Shown here: piece after piece, positions 16,089 through 24,233 of the stretch
Layout: the number at the start of each line of letters is the position of its first letter
Numbering within the stretch: position 1 is the first letter of the stretch
Source of the DNA: Croceibacterium_A sp044506885
Lineage (GTDB): Bacteria; Pseudomonadota; Alphaproteobacteria; Sphingomonadales; Sphingomonadaceae
Reading direction: 5' to 3'
Length of the DNA: 64,000 bases
NCBI GenBank assembly: GCA_044506885.1
Contig: JBIQKC010000004.1
Span: forward strand, 51,368-115,367
Notes under the pieces: model-generated
Databases searched by the model: none
What the model was told of the DNA's origin: nothing
Seen by the model: only the letters and a program-made list of their open reading frames with translations
Made by a program: the position numbers and the translations under genes

Positions 16089-16178
16089 TGTTGCACTTTG
16101 TTGCATGTGAAAACCGCGCATTTCCGCCATTTCCATTTGGCTCCCGGCGCGTCCGTGCAACATGGATGCAGCATGGGA
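16089..16178. other. left-end integrase arm-type sites (candidate)
   Basis: Two TGTTGCA boxes at 16089-16095 and 16099-16105 are in inverse orientation to a composite site TGCAACA-N4-TGCAGCATGGGA at 16156-16178. The composite site recurs at the right end (26458-26480), differing only in the 4-base spacer. Repeats near both att sites are typical of arm-binding sites for tyrosine integrases. The interval 16027-16184 holds no gene. Confidence 0.55.
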
Positions 16179-16184
16179 ACGGCC

Positions 16185-16580
16185 TCATTCATCCATCAGC
16201 AGGGCCAGTAACCCGCTGTTCGCAGGATCGGAGAAGTCGAACTGCGCGGGCTCGCCGGTGGGAACTTCGTCGCCGGAAATGGTGTGCAGCTCCACGCCGT
16301 CGCGGCGGCCGATCTCCCGCACCTCTTTGATGTTGTGAAGCCGCCCGCCGTAGATCACGCGGTCCAGCGGAGTCAGGCCCGGATACCAGCGAATGTAGAA
16401 GACGACGCGGGTCTCATCTATGAGCGTTGCCGCCGCGAGGTATTCCCGCCCGCCCTGTTGCCGTACCTCGGCAAAGACGGTGGCCAGGTCCGACCATGTA
16501 AGGATCGGCTCGCCGTAGGGGTCTTGCGTTTCCGTGAAGCGCTGGATCGTGACGCGCCGGTCTAGCCCGCCCGCTCTCAT
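16185..16580 (-). CDS. phage head-tail adaptor (head closure) protein
   Basis: A 131-residue protein of the phage head-tail joining family (SPP1 gp16-like stopper). The start MRAGGLDRRVTIQRF and the G-x-P-x-x-T-W-S-D-L-A-T-V-F-A-E-V segment (about residues 23-39) with G-G-R-E-Y are the family pattern. These small beta-barrel proteins form the ring that closes the filled head and receives the tail. Its ATG directly follows the TAG of the connector gene. It is the last gene of the capsid operon, nearest attL; in a complete phage, tail genes would follow here. Confidence 0.85.
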   Translation of the reverse strand: MRAGGLDRRVTIQRFTETQDPYGEPILTWSDLATVFAEVRQQGGREYLAAATLIDETRVVFYIRWYPGLTPLDRVIYGGRLHNIKEVREIGRRDGVELHTISGDEVPTGEPAQFDFSDPANSGLLALLMDE

Positions 16581-16850
16581 CTATACCTCCAGCGTCCGAA
16601 GCGGCGTCAGCATCTGCAATTCGCCGGTTCCGGGGGACACGTTGGTACGCTCGTCGAACGCTACCGCCACGCGGGCGAGACAGGCCAGCTTGAGGCGATC
16701 GGGCACATCGCCCTCTCCATCCCAATCACTCGCAACGTCCCGCACCGCGTCGGACGCGGCCGCGATCAGCAACCCGATAGTGTCGTCTTCGTCGTCGCCA
16801 TCGACGCGGAGATAGAGCTTTGCATCCTCCAGCGTCACAAGGTCAGGCAT
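16581..16850 (-). CDS. phage gp6-like head-tail connector protein
   Basis: An 89-residue helical protein like HK97 gp6. It opens MPDLVTLEDAKLYLRVDGD, the family signature, followed by I-x-x-L-I-x-A-A-x-D-A-V. Such proteins form a ring between the portal and the stopper protein. The ATG at 16850 has GGGAGG five bases upstream; a GTG two codons earlier has no room for a ribosome site. It overlaps the portal stop by 8 bases and abuts the adaptor gene, so the three are translated together. Confidence 0.85.
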   Translation of the reverse strand: MPDLVTLEDAKLYLRVDGDDEDDTIGLLIAAASDAVRDVASDWDGEGDVPDRLKLACLARVAVAFDERTNVSPGTGELQMLTPLRTLEV

Positions 16851-18024
16851 CTGCACCTCCCTCGTTTAAATGTTCCGATGCGGAACTTTTATCGCCGCGT
16901 GGATTCCAGCCTTCGATCTGGCGCACCTCGTCGGCATCCAGCACGCCGCTATCAAGCGCGATCTTGTGCGCCGCCCAGCGCGTTTGCGGATCGCCGCGAA
17001 GGAAGCCGGACAGGTCCAGCTCCAGCTCGTAAGGTCCATTGGACGGGAACACCGACCGGGCAAATTCGGCTTCGATCTTCCGCGCCCACGGGGCGAGGCA
17101 GAAGGTGGCAAACCAGAGGCCCGCCTGAGCGGCATTGGTGAAGGTGTTGTTCTCGTATGCCTGCACGATGGGCGGCGGCACCTGAAACAGCCTGCAAAGC
17201 TCGATCACACCGAATTTCCGGGTTTCCAGCAGTTCGGCATCCTCGGGACTAATTTGCGCCGCCTTCCACGTCATGCCCCCGTCGAGCACCAGCGTCGAAC
17301 CGGCATTGCTCGCCCCGCCATGTCGTTCCTGAAAGCTGTCTCGAAGGCTTGTGCGCTGTTCGGGCTTCATGGTGCCCGGAACCTCGATCACGCCGCTAGG
17401 CCGCGCCCCGTTGCCCAGGAAGGCCGCCGCCGCGCCGTTGGCAGCCGATACGCCCGAAACCGTCTCAGCAGCCCTGGAGAGGCGCGAGCGGCCGATCTTG
17501 CCATCATCGGTGCGGTCCCTGAGGTGCAGCACCTCACCCTCCAGATAGCGGCGCACGTTACCACGGCCATCTGCGAAGTCGTAAGCCAGCCGCCCGCTGG
17601 AAAGCTCAGCAACCGTCACCATGCCCCAGGGCAGGAAGCGCAGGCCGGAAAGCTGTCCGTTGCCGCCGCGCTCGATGGCGAGCAGGCCGTTGCCAGCCAG
17701 CAGAGCGCTCGCCAGCAGGTGCTCGATCAGGTCGGGCCACGTCATCGCCGGATTCGGTCCCTGCCTTACCAACCGATTCAGCGGGTGCGCGGTCGCCTCG
17801 ATCCGGTTGCCGTCGCCGTCGCGGCGGTAAACCAACGCCGGGACGTAGGCGAGCGCGGTAGCGATTGCATTGGTGCAGGCCAGAACGGTGGAAAGGTTCT
17901 CAGCAGCCCGGACGCTCAGCCCCGCCAAATGACCAATGCCGGGTGCAAGTGCAGACCAGCTTGGATCGTCGGCGGCGCGCTTCTCATAGCCCAGCCGGGC
18001 CGCGATGCGCTCCATCATGCCCAT
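16843..18024 (-). CDS. phage portal protein, HK97 family
   Basis: A 393-residue portal protein, the dodecameric ring through which DNA enters the head. It begins MGMMERIAARLGYEKR with GGAGG 7 bases upstream; a longer frame upstream is an artefact. Family features include the early A-A-E-N-L-S-T-V-L-A-C-T-N-A-I-A-T-A-L-A helix (about 40-60), F-L-P-W-G-M-V-T-V near 125 and the C-terminal wing/stem helix region L-C-R-L-F-Q-V-P-P-P-I-V (about 275-290). Length is near the HK97 norm (about 400). It overlaps the protease gene by 10 bases. Confidence 0.92.
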   Translation of the reverse strand: MGMMERIAARLGYEKRAADDPSWSALAPGIGHLAGLSVRAAENLSTVLACTNAIATALAYVPALVYRRDGDGNRIEATAHPLNRLVRQGPNPAMTWPDLIEHLLASALLAGNGLLAIERGGNGQLSGLRFLPWGMVTVAELSSGRLAYDFADGRGNVRRYLEGEVLHLRDRTDDGKIGRSRLSRAAETVSGVSAANGAAAAFLGNGARPSGVIEVPGTMKPEQRTSLRDSFQERHGGASNAGSTLVLDGGMTWKAAQISPEDAELLETRKFGVIELCRLFQVPPPIVQAYENNTFTNAAQAGLWFATFCLAPWARKIEAEFARSVFPSNGPYELELDLSGFLRGDPQTRWAAHKIALDSGVLDADEVRQIEGWNPRGDKSSASEHLNEGGADA

Positions 18025-18551
18025 GTCCGCGCCTCCGCCAATCGGAGAATGCGGCGGCGAACCTGGACGCGGGGTGTAGCGTTCCACGCGTCGCGGGCCG
18101 CGCGGAGCGCTACCTCGGTATCCGGGTAAGCAGGCCACGCCTGTACCACGGAGATTTCTTTCAAGCCGATCTCGGTGAGGGTGCGCTTGTCACCGCGCCA
18201 CCGCTCGCCGCCCTTGGGCACGGTGAAGCCGAAGCTCATACCGCCCAGGTCGCCGCGCTCGGCAAGAGCGATAACGTCACGCCCGGCCTGAGTGTCGGGA
18301 AGGTCAAGGCTGAAGGCCAGCCCTTTGCTATCCTCGGTCAAGCGGAGCGTGCCGGAGCGGGTACGCCCCAGCACTTTCCCGGCGTCGTGGTCGAGCATCG
18401 CCAGCACATCGCCCGCCAGTGCTGCCCGGAAAGCGCCGGGGGCGATGCTCTCGGTGAACGTTCCGATCCGCGCTTCGGAGCCGAAGAGGGCGGCGTAGCC
18501 TTCTACCCGCCGCCCGGAAGCGCGGACCTCGTTGAAGGTCCGCCGCTCCAT
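18015..18551 (-). CDS. HK97 family prohead protease
   Basis: A 178-residue serine protease of family S78 that cleaves the capsid delta domain during head maturation. The start MERRTFNEVRASGRRVEGYA follows the capsid stop in TAATG coupling. The catalytic His lies in M-L-D-H-D-A-G-K-V-L-G-R-T (about residue 55) and the Ser in G-G-M-S-F-G-F (about 105), both in the usual context. The C terminus runs past V-V-Q-A-W-P-A-Y-P-D-T-E-V-A. It lies downstream of the capsid gene, unlike the usual portal-protease-capsid order. Confidence 0.92.
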   Translation of the reverse strand: MERRTFNEVRASGRRVEGYAALFGSEARIGTFTESIAPGAFRAALAGDVLAMLDHDAGKVLGRTRSGTLRLTEDSKGLAFSLDLPDTQAGRDVIALAERGDLGGMSFGFTVPKGGERWRGDKRTLTEIGLKEISVVQAWPAYPDTEVALRAARDAWNATPRVQVRRRILRLAEARTWA

Positions 18552-19789
18552 TACGAACCGCTCCCCGGCATGGCGAGGATGGACGTCGTAACGTCTTCCA
18601 CCGACACGAACGCTTTGGGATGGCGCACCGCGCAATCGACCGTCGCCATCGCGCGGATCGACACATTGCCCTTGCTGTACGCCGTCGATTCGAACGGGTT
18701 TACGAGGATGTCGATCTCGCTCCAGACGCCGATCAGCAGTTCCGACCAGTCGCCGTAGATCAGGCCGTGTTCCGTCCCCGGCGAACCGCCCAAGATTTTC
18801 GGCACCTGGTTGCTGAAGGTCGTGGGCACGTTGTGGAATACCGTGGCGACGCCGATGGGGCGGCCCAGCGTATCCAGCGCCTCCGATGCAATCCGGCGAA
18901 TTTCCGGGGTGGTCAGGATGGCCCGGCTTGCACCGACATTCTCGGCATCGGCCTTCGCCACCGCCTCGGCAACCGCTTCGAAGATCGAGTCCGGCGCGGT
19001 CACCGTCTGGATTCCGCCCGTTTCGAGCACGCCGTCAGGTTCGTTCGATCCACCGCCCCGGATTGCCGCCCGGTCTATGGTGAGCCCGATGTTCCGCGCC
19101 AGCATCTGCCGCAGCAGCGCTTCCACGTCCGGGCTGGCCTGCAAGAGCATGTTACGGCTCCACTCGCTCAGCGCGCCGCAGTGCTTCGGGCTAAGCGTGA
19201 TGCTATCGAAGTCGGCATCGTCGGCGGAAAGCGCCGCGTTTTCAGCGACCCAGCCGATTGCCGGGCTGTCGGTTTCACGCGGGATCGAGAGGTTGCCGGT
19301 GAGGCCGGACAGGACGCGGGCGCCCAGGCCGCGCACCACGCTCGCCGCCGTGAGAGCGGAAATATACTGGTCGGGCCGGTGCTCGGTCGGGACCAGTTCG
19401 GAGCCGGTTGCGGTTGTCAGGACTCGGGTTTCGAATACCTCGGTAGGGATATACAGCCCTTCAGCGGGCTTCCCGGCGCGCTTCGAAAGCTCGGCCTGAA
19501 CTTCCCGTTCAAAACCGGCATCCACTCCCAGCCCGGCCGCAGCCGCGATGGCGCGGGTGACGCTGAAGCGGGAGCGAATTTCACCGTCCAACTTGGCATC
19601 GCCGTTGATGATGTTGCCGGGATCAGCCCGGTCGGCAGCGTCGATCTTGCGCTGGCGGTCGAGCTTGGCGTCGAGATTCCGCAGCTCGGTTTCGGCCGCT
19701 TCGAACGCGGTTTCATCGTCTTTCTGGTGGGCAGCGTTCATGCGGTCCACAATGCCCGCCCGCTGTTCCATGAGGTCCGCAGTCTTCAT
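18551..19789 (-). CDS. major capsid protein, HK97 fold
   Basis: A 412-residue major capsid protein. Residues 1-65 form a charged coiled coil (the delta scaffold domain) rich in Asp, Glu, Lys and Arg; the mature domain starts about residue 100. HK97-fold features include S-I-P-R-E-T-D-S-P-A-I-G-W-V-A-E-N-A-A-L (E-loop region about 168-187), F-D-S-I-T-L-S-P-K, and a C-terminal A-M-P-G-S-G. An adjacent protease gene supports delta-domain cleavage. GAAGGA precedes the ATG. The 251 bases upstream hold no gene on this strand and may contain a late promoter. Confidence 0.92.
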   Translation of the reverse strand: MKTADLMEQRAGIVDRMNAAHQKDDETAFEAAETELRNLDAKLDRQRKIDAADRADPGNIINGDAKLDGEIRSRFSVTRAIAAAAGLGVDAGFEREVQAELSKRAGKPAEGLYIPTEVFETRVLTTATGSELVPTEHRPDQYISALTAASVVRGLGARVLSGLTGNLSIPRETDSPAIGWVAENAALSADDADFDSITLSPKHCGALSEWSRNMLLQASPDVEALLRQMLARNIGLTIDRAAIRGGGSNEPDGVLETGGIQTVTAPDSIFEAVAEAVAKADAENVGASRAILTTPEIRRIASEALDTLGRPIGVATVFHNVPTTFSNQVPKILGGSPGTEHGLIYGDWSELLIGVWSEIDILVNPFESTAYSKGNVSIRAMATVDCAVRHPKAFVSVEDVTTSILAMPGSGS

Positions 19790-20040
19790 GTCGTCGTCCT
19801 TCTATCGGGCCGGGACGTCCCCCGGCGCTGAGAGTGCCGACGTCTCACGACGTGGGCTGAATCTTCCCCATCCGGTGCACCGGTTTCCTCAGTGCCGGAC
19901 GCGGCGGAGGAAGGCCAAGGGGGTGGCGCGTTCAGGATACCACACCTGAGCATGAACAACAAGAATCGCGCCAAGTTGGCGATATTGCCTTTTTAACCGA
20001 CCTGGGACACGTTCGGCACGAAACAGGGGGGAGAGAGTCA

Positions 20041-20250
20041 GTGGTCCAGATTTGGTGTGACGGCGAGCAGCTCGAAACGAGAAACTTCTCAAATCCGCCG
20101 AAGGTCGGAGACATGATCGAAATCGAGCGCGACGGTGAGATTCATCCATACGAAGTGGTGAAGCTGTATAGCTATTTCAGTGTCAAAGGGACTGCCTCTG
20201 CCCGAATGGATGTGTCGTTTCGCGGGCCTCCACATTTCGTTTACGGCTAA
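20041..20250 (+). CDS. small opposite-strand protein, 69 aa (moron-like)
   Basis: A GTG-initiated ORF with GGGGAGAGAG upstream, lying between capsid and terminase but on the other strand. Residues 21-45 (K-V-G-D-M-I-E-I-E-R-D-G-E then Y-E-V-V-K-L-Y-S-Y-F-S-V) look like a small beta-barrel. Codon use is protein-like but less G+C-rich than the neighbours. Its TAA overlaps the terminase stop. No family was recognised. An extra gene set against the operon in a capsid module is the usual position of a moron, for example a defence or exclusion gene; that is an inference. Confidence 0.5.
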   Translation: MVQIWCDGEQLETRNFSNPPKVGDMIEIERDGEIHPYEVVKLYSYFSVKGTASARMDVSFRGPPHFVYG

Positions 20251-21872
20251 AGCCACATCGGCCCGGCGCCCTGGTATTCCTCAGGCCCGGCGTCCCGTGC
20301 CGCCAGCCCGCAGGCCATAATCAGGGCAACGATCAGGTCAATCTTGTCGATTGACCGGGCTTTCGTCGGCTTCCTCGCGCCAGCGGCGTCAGTGTCGAAG
20401 ACGAGGTTCCCGGCGCACCAGCGGAGTACAGGGTGCATCCCGTGGCGCAACTCGCCGCGCAGCATCGCCGTCTCGAAAGCGTCCACGGCCGGACCCATGC
20501 TGAGGAAGCCTTGTCCCCAATCGACCAGCGGCAGCTCGACGCCTTCGCCCTGCAAGATCACCTTTAGGTCCGCCATGAACATGCGGTCGTAGGCAACGCC
20601 CTTCAAGTCGAAGTCCGCCACGATCCGGGCCAGCCGCCGGGCGATGAACCGCTTGTCGATTGCCGCGCCGGGTGTCGGCTCGATGTGCCCCGCCTTCGCC
20701 CAGGTGCGGTAGGGAACGTGGTCTATCTCTTCCTTCGCCGCGATCCCCTCTTTCGGGCACCAGCAATAGGGGATCACCGCGCCGCCGTCTTCGGGGAAGT
20801 ACAGCACCAGCGCGGACAGGTCGCGAGTCGCGCTGAGATCGAGTCCGGCATAGCAGGGCCGCCCCTTCAGCGCCTCGGCATCCACCGCTTCGCCGCACGC
20901 CTCCCATTCGGACGGATTGATCGCGCGCGGCTCGGCATCCACGCGCATATTGCAGTGAAGATTCAGGAACGCCGGTTCGAAGGTCGGCAGGCGGCGCGCG
21001 CGCTCGGCTTCGTCGGCAATCTGTTGCTCCGATACGAACACGCCCAGGGCCGGGTTTGCCAGCTTCCAGTTTGCGGGATCGTACGGGTCCGCGTCTTCGG
21101 GCACCGCGTACACCGCGCCGTGGAAGCTCGGATCGTCGATCTCGCCCGAATTGCAGCGGCCGGCGTAATCCACCAGTTCCGACATGATGTTGATCGGCGA
21201 TGGCGATTGCGTGCCGATGGCCAGCATCAGCGGTTCGCGCCGCTTGCCCATACTGGTGCGGAGCACGTCGAACAGCTCGCGCCGCTTCCACTGTGCGAGT
21301 TCGTCGCAGACAATGAAGCTGGAGGCGAGGCCGTGCACCGCCGCGCCGTCGCTGGCGAGCGCCCGGTAGATCGAGCCGGTTTCCATATCCTCGATCCGCT
21401 TATGGAACCGCTGGACATTCAGCCGCGCCGCCAGCCAGGGGACCGCGTAGATCACCGCTTCCATTTCCGCGAAGATCAGCGCCGATTGATCACGGGTTGC
21501 CGCCGCACTGTAGCATTCGCCGCGTTGCTCGGCTTCCGGCCCGGCGAGGTGGCAGAGGCACAGCAGCGCGGCCAGCACCGTCTTCCCCTGCCCACGCGCG
21601 ACGCTGAGCAGCCCCGTCCGCACGCGCCGGTCGCCGTCGCCGTTTTCGGCATAGATCGCCTCGATCCATTCCCGCTGGAACGGCAGCAGCACGACGTTCT
21701 CGCCTGCGCCGTAGCCCTTCGTGATGGGCATGGATTCGATGAACGCGATCACCTTCTCGGCGCGGCTGAGGTTCGCCGCTTCCCAAGGGTGCGGCCCGAT
21801 GGTGTCGGCAGCCTGCGCGGCAGCACGCTTCATCCGCGCAGCGCCCGGTCCCCTAGCACCCATTTCGTTCAT
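20247..21872 (-). CDS. phage terminase large subunit
   Basis: A 541-residue packaging motor. The N-terminal ATPase has Walker A VARGQGKT (91-98) and Walker B SFIVCDE (185-191), with the catalytic Glu last. The C-terminal RNase H-like nuclease has Asp in Y-A-G-L-D-L-S-A-T-R-D (about 340) and a late Asp in D-K-I-D-L-I-V-A-L (about 520). This is the HK97/lambdoid-type TerL seen with HK97 capsids. It overlaps the HNH gene by 20 bases. No obvious small terminase subunit was found; the small genes upstream are candidates. Confidence 0.93.
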   Translation of the reverse strand: MNEMGARGPGAARMKRAAAQAADTIGPHPWEAANLSRAEKVIAFIESMPITKGYGAGENVVLLPFQREWIEAIYAENGDGDRRVRTGLLSVARGQGKTVLAALLCLCHLAGPEAEQRGECYSAAATRDQSALIFAEMEAVIYAVPWLAARLNVQRFHKRIEDMETGSIYRALASDGAAVHGLASSFIVCDELAQWKRRELFDVLRTSMGKRREPLMLAIGTQSPSPINIMSELVDYAGRCNSGEIDDPSFHGAVYAVPEDADPYDPANWKLANPALGVFVSEQQIADEAERARRLPTFEPAFLNLHCNMRVDAEPRAINPSEWEACGEAVDAEALKGRPCYAGLDLSATRDLSALVLYFPEDGGAVIPYCWCPKEGIAAKEEIDHVPYRTWAKAGHIEPTPGAAIDKRFIARRLARIVADFDLKGVAYDRMFMADLKVILQGEGVELPLVDWGQGFLSMGPAVDAFETAMLRGELRHGMHPVLRWCAGNLVFDTDAAGARKPTKARSIDKIDLIVALIMACGLAARDAGPEEYQGAGPMWL

Positions 21873-22257
21873 CTTTCTCGGTAGTGTTATGAACTAACTC
21901 AATATTTGTGGGGGGCGGCGGTATTCCTGCGTCAGCTTTGAGCGATTTTTTCCACGGATGTTCAGGATCGAGCGGGTTTCCATGAACGTCGCATCCGCGC
22001 CTCGGCTTGGTCGTCCTTACCGCACCTGCCTCGGAACCGCGTGCCGTCTTTGCCGAATGGCAGGCAGGGCAATAACTTGCGAGACCGTCGTGTCCGGGGA
22101 ACGGGTGGCCGCCTTCGCTGATAGGAACAACGTGGTCCACCGTGTTCGCGCGGGTGAGCCTACCACGTGCAGCACAGCCCCGGCAGGCAGGTTCCAGCGC
22201 CAGATGCGCCGCCCGCAGCCGTTTCCACGTCGCGGTGGTGTACGGCCAATCAGCCAT
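21853..22257 (-). CDS. HNH endonuclease, packaging-associated
   Basis: A 134-residue HNH nuclease. Zinc-binding pairs C25-x2-C28 and C63-x2-C66 frame the active site D41-H42-x-V-P-x-x-x-G-G and the later H67. Upstream codons in the same frame are not protein-like, so the ATG at 22257 is chosen. HNH proteins next to terminase are a regular part of HK97-type packaging modules and are needed, with TerL, for specific cos cleavage in several phages. Its position directly upstream of TerL fits that role and suggests cos-type packaging. Confidence 0.88.
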   Translation of the reverse strand: MADWPYTTATWKRLRAAHLALEPACRGCAARGRLTRANTVDHVVPISEGGHPFPGHDGLASYCPACHSAKTARGSEAGAVRTTKPRRGCDVHGNPLDPEHPWKKSLKADAGIPPPPTNIELVHNTTEKDERNGC

Positions 22258-22456
22258 CTTCGGCCTCGATGGTGTCCGCCATCGTGCGCAGTGTTTTGAC
22301 CGTTGCGGACTTGCCCGCGACCGTTCCGTACACGCCGACCGACCACACCAGCATGAGGCCAGCGATTTCGCCTCGGCTAAGGCCGAACTCCTCGCCTTCA
22401 AGCGTATGGAGGAAAGTCGTCTCGATGAAGGCGAGCACCTTTTCCTTCGACATCAT
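22250..22456 (-). CDS. hypothetical satellite protein, 68 aa
   Basis: An acidic small protein, MMSKEKVLAFIETTFLHTLE, then L-S-R-G-E-I-A-G-L-M-L. No family recognised. It overlaps the gene before it (ATGA) and the HNH gene after it (8 bases), so it is certainly translated with them. Its position immediately before HNH-TerL is where a small terminase subunit normally sits, but at 68 residues it is short for that role. Confidence 0.7.
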   Translation of the reverse strand: MMSKEKVLAFIETTFLHTLEGEEFGLSRGEIAGLMLVWSVGVYGTVAGKSATVKTLRTMADTIEAEDG

Positions 22457-22662
22457 TTGCCGTCCCCGATCATCGCCACGATGTGCAGGTCCTTCACCGC
22501 CCCTGCGATCTTCGCAGCGCGTGCCTGGGATACGCCGTGGTGTCGAAGGTGGGCCGCGATCTCCCGTCCCGTCATTGGGCGCGTGAGGTAGTCGAGCACC
22601 TTCAATGCGCCTTCGCGCTGGTCGGCCCCCATGTTCTCGATCAGTGTCGTCAGGTCAGCCAT
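22453..22662 (-). CDS. hypothetical satellite protein with HTH-like segment, 69 aa
   Basis: Starts MADLTTLIENMGADQREGA. The segment M-T-G-R-E-I-A-A-H-L-R-H-H-G-V-S-Q-A-R-A-A-K-I (residues about 29-51) has helix-turn-helix spacing, so the protein may bind DNA. It overlaps the prim-pol stop by 8 bases and the next gene by 4. It could be a replication accessory, a regulator or a minimal DNA-recognition subunit for the terminase. None can be chosen from sequence. Confidence 0.7.
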   Translation of the reverse strand: MADLTTLIENMGADQREGALKVLDYLTRPMTGREIAAHLRHHGVSQARAAKIAGAVKDLHIVAMIGDGK

Positions 22663-23680
22663 CGGACACTTCCACCAAGACGTACTTGTGCGGGTCGCCC
22701 CTTCCTTTGCCGCCGATATATACCCGCCGGAGAAGCCCGTGCTCGATAAGTTGCTGAATCGCATTGGAGACAGCTTGCCGGGTCACACCCAACAGGTCGC
22801 CGACTTCAATCTGGGATATTGCGAATGGCTCGGATCGCAAGTCGTGGCTTGCCCTGAGTAGCAGCAGCAGCCTGAGCGTATGGCAGCCCGGAAACGCCAA
22901 AATCTCGTCGCGGGCCAGTATCGCCCTGCCTCTGCCGCCGACCCAGTTCTTGCCCCCGACCTGATAGCCCCATGCCGACGCGATCACCTTCAACACCTCG
23001 TCGGCTGGCATCGGTTCGTAGTACGTGGCGTTCACCTGCATCACCTTCTCCATCAACTGTTCAATCGTGTCGCACCGGCGGGCCAGTTCCATCGCCGTGC
23101 GGAAAAGTGCCTCGTTCCGCTCGCCGATTTTCGGCCCGAATGCGTCCTCGGGGGGAAGGAGGGGAGAAGAGGAAGGGGGTGTAAGTATATTATGGTGGGT
23201 TTCGTTGCCCTTTGTGACTTGCCTCTTCGGCAGGGTCGCAACGTCCGAAAGCCCGCCCTGGATGAACTGGTACGGACCCTTGGTCAGCAACGAAGGTGGC
23301 GCGACAACAAAGCCGTCGCCCAAAATGTCGATTGGCTTTTCGGGATCGGGACGGACTTGCCGATCCTCGCCGTTATGCCGGTACCATGCCTGCCAATTGC
23401 CCGATCCACTGCGCACGATAACCGGTGTCGGGCCATGCTCGGCGAGCGCGTCGGCAAGAACGCTTTCGTCCGGCGTGTCCACATCTACGATCACTATCCG
23501 GCTGCGCTTGCAGGCGAAGCCGAAGGCGTTGTCGTTGGCGAACTTGAACGCGAGCTGTTCGCTCACGCGCGCGCCTAGCTGGAGATAACCCTTCACCGCC
23601 GGGCGCTTCTCCCGCACCGGAAAGGTGGCAATGCCCGCTTCGGCGTATCGCGGCTGCCATTCGGAGAAGACCCCGGCCAT
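22655..23680 (-). CDS. prim-pol (archaeo-eukaryotic primase) replication protein
   Basis: A 341-residue replication initiator/primase. The N-terminal bifunctional primase-polymerase domain carries the metal-binding D-x-D (D66, D68 in VDVDTP), the S-G-S-G-N-W-Q-A-W-Y motif (91-100) and D-I-L-G-D-G-F-V-V-A-P-P-S. A PriCT-1-like linker follows (about 195-255, E-R-N-E-A-L-F-R-T-A), then a winged-helix segment near the C terminus (Q-I-E-V-G-D-L-L-G-V-T-R-Q-A-V-S-N-A-I). No helicase domain is attached, so a host or helper helicase would be needed. It is coupled to both neighbours (TGATG; 8-base overlap). Confidence 0.87.
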   Translation of the reverse strand: MAGVFSEWQPRYAEAGIATFPVREKRPAVKGYLQLGARVSEQLAFKFANDNAFGFACKRSRIVIVDVDTPDESVLADALAEHGPTPVIVRSGSGNWQAWYRHNGEDRQVRPDPEKPIDILGDGFVVAPPSLLTKGPYQFIQGGLSDVATLPKRQVTKGNETHHNILTPPSSSPLLPPEDAFGPKIGERNEALFRTAMELARRCDTIEQLMEKVMQVNATYYEPMPADEVLKVIASAWGYQVGGKNWVGGRGRAILARDEILAFPGCHTLRLLLLLRASHDLRSEPFAISQIEVGDLLGVTRQAVSNAIQQLIEHGLLRRVYIGGKGRGDPHKYVLVEVSDG

Positions 23681-23865
23681 CAGCCGATCACCGCGCCTTC
23701 CTCTATCAGGGCGCGCTCGGCTTCGTCGCGGGTACGGAAAGGGGCGAGGCGAGCGGCGAACCGGGAGGTCCGCACGCCCGGCTCGACGTGGTGCGCCTCA
23801 GGGTCGAAGGCGGCGTAGAGGTCGCCCAGTTCGGCGTGCGTGCCGACGAGGATCTGAGTGGTCAC
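23680..23865 (-). CDS. hypothetical satellite protein, 61 aa
   Basis: MTTQILVGTHAELGDLYAAF, followed by an R-T-R-D-E-A-E-R-A-L-I-E-E-G segment. No family recognised. Its TGA overlaps the prim-pol ATG by one base and its start overlaps the gene before it by 4 bases, which supports a real gene in the early operon. Confidence 0.65.
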   Translation of the reverse strand: MTTQILVGTHAELGDLYAAFDPEAHHVEPGVRTSRFAARLAPFRTRDEAERALIEEGAVIG

Positions 23866-24233
23866 ACACCCTCCTCAGGCTCTCGGCCGTCGTGTTCGCA
23901 TCCGCCCGGATCGCTGATCGGGCATCCCGCGCCTTCGCTCCATCCGAAGAACGGCTTACCGCCCGTGTTCACGCCGTCTTCGTCGCGCTGGCCAGCGGGA
24001 TCGTCGTCCTCCATGTCGGGATCGCCATCCGCGAGGTCGAGCTTCTCGATCACGATGCCGCTGCACCGGCTGGCGATCTGGTGGATCGTCGTCAGTGCAT
24101 CGGCGAACGCCGTCGCCTCGGTGTAGGACAAGAGGATTGCGCCGGTGGGCAGCGCGGTGATAGAGACTTGCGCGTTCCGACCAAGAACATGCGAAGCCCC
24201 TGCGCCTCCGGCGTGGGGGTTTCCTTTTTCCAT
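23862..24233 (-). CDS. hypothetical satellite protein, 123 aa
   Basis: Begins MEKGNPHAGGAGASHVLGRN and has an acidic C-terminal half (D-P-D-M-E-D-D-D-P). The middle (V-S-I-T-A-L-P-T-G-A-I-L-L-S-Y-T-E-A-T-A-F-A) looks like a folded alpha/beta region. No family recognised. The ATG at 24233 overlaps the TGA of the AlpA-like gene by one base; a GTG one codon earlier is the alternative. Confidence 0.65.
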   Translation of the reverse strand: MEKGNPHAGGAGASHVLGRNAQVSITALPTGAILLSYTEATAFADALTTIHQIASRCSGIVIEKLDLADGDPDMEDDDPAGQRDEDGVNTGGKPFFGWSEGAGCPISDPGGCEHDGREPEEGV

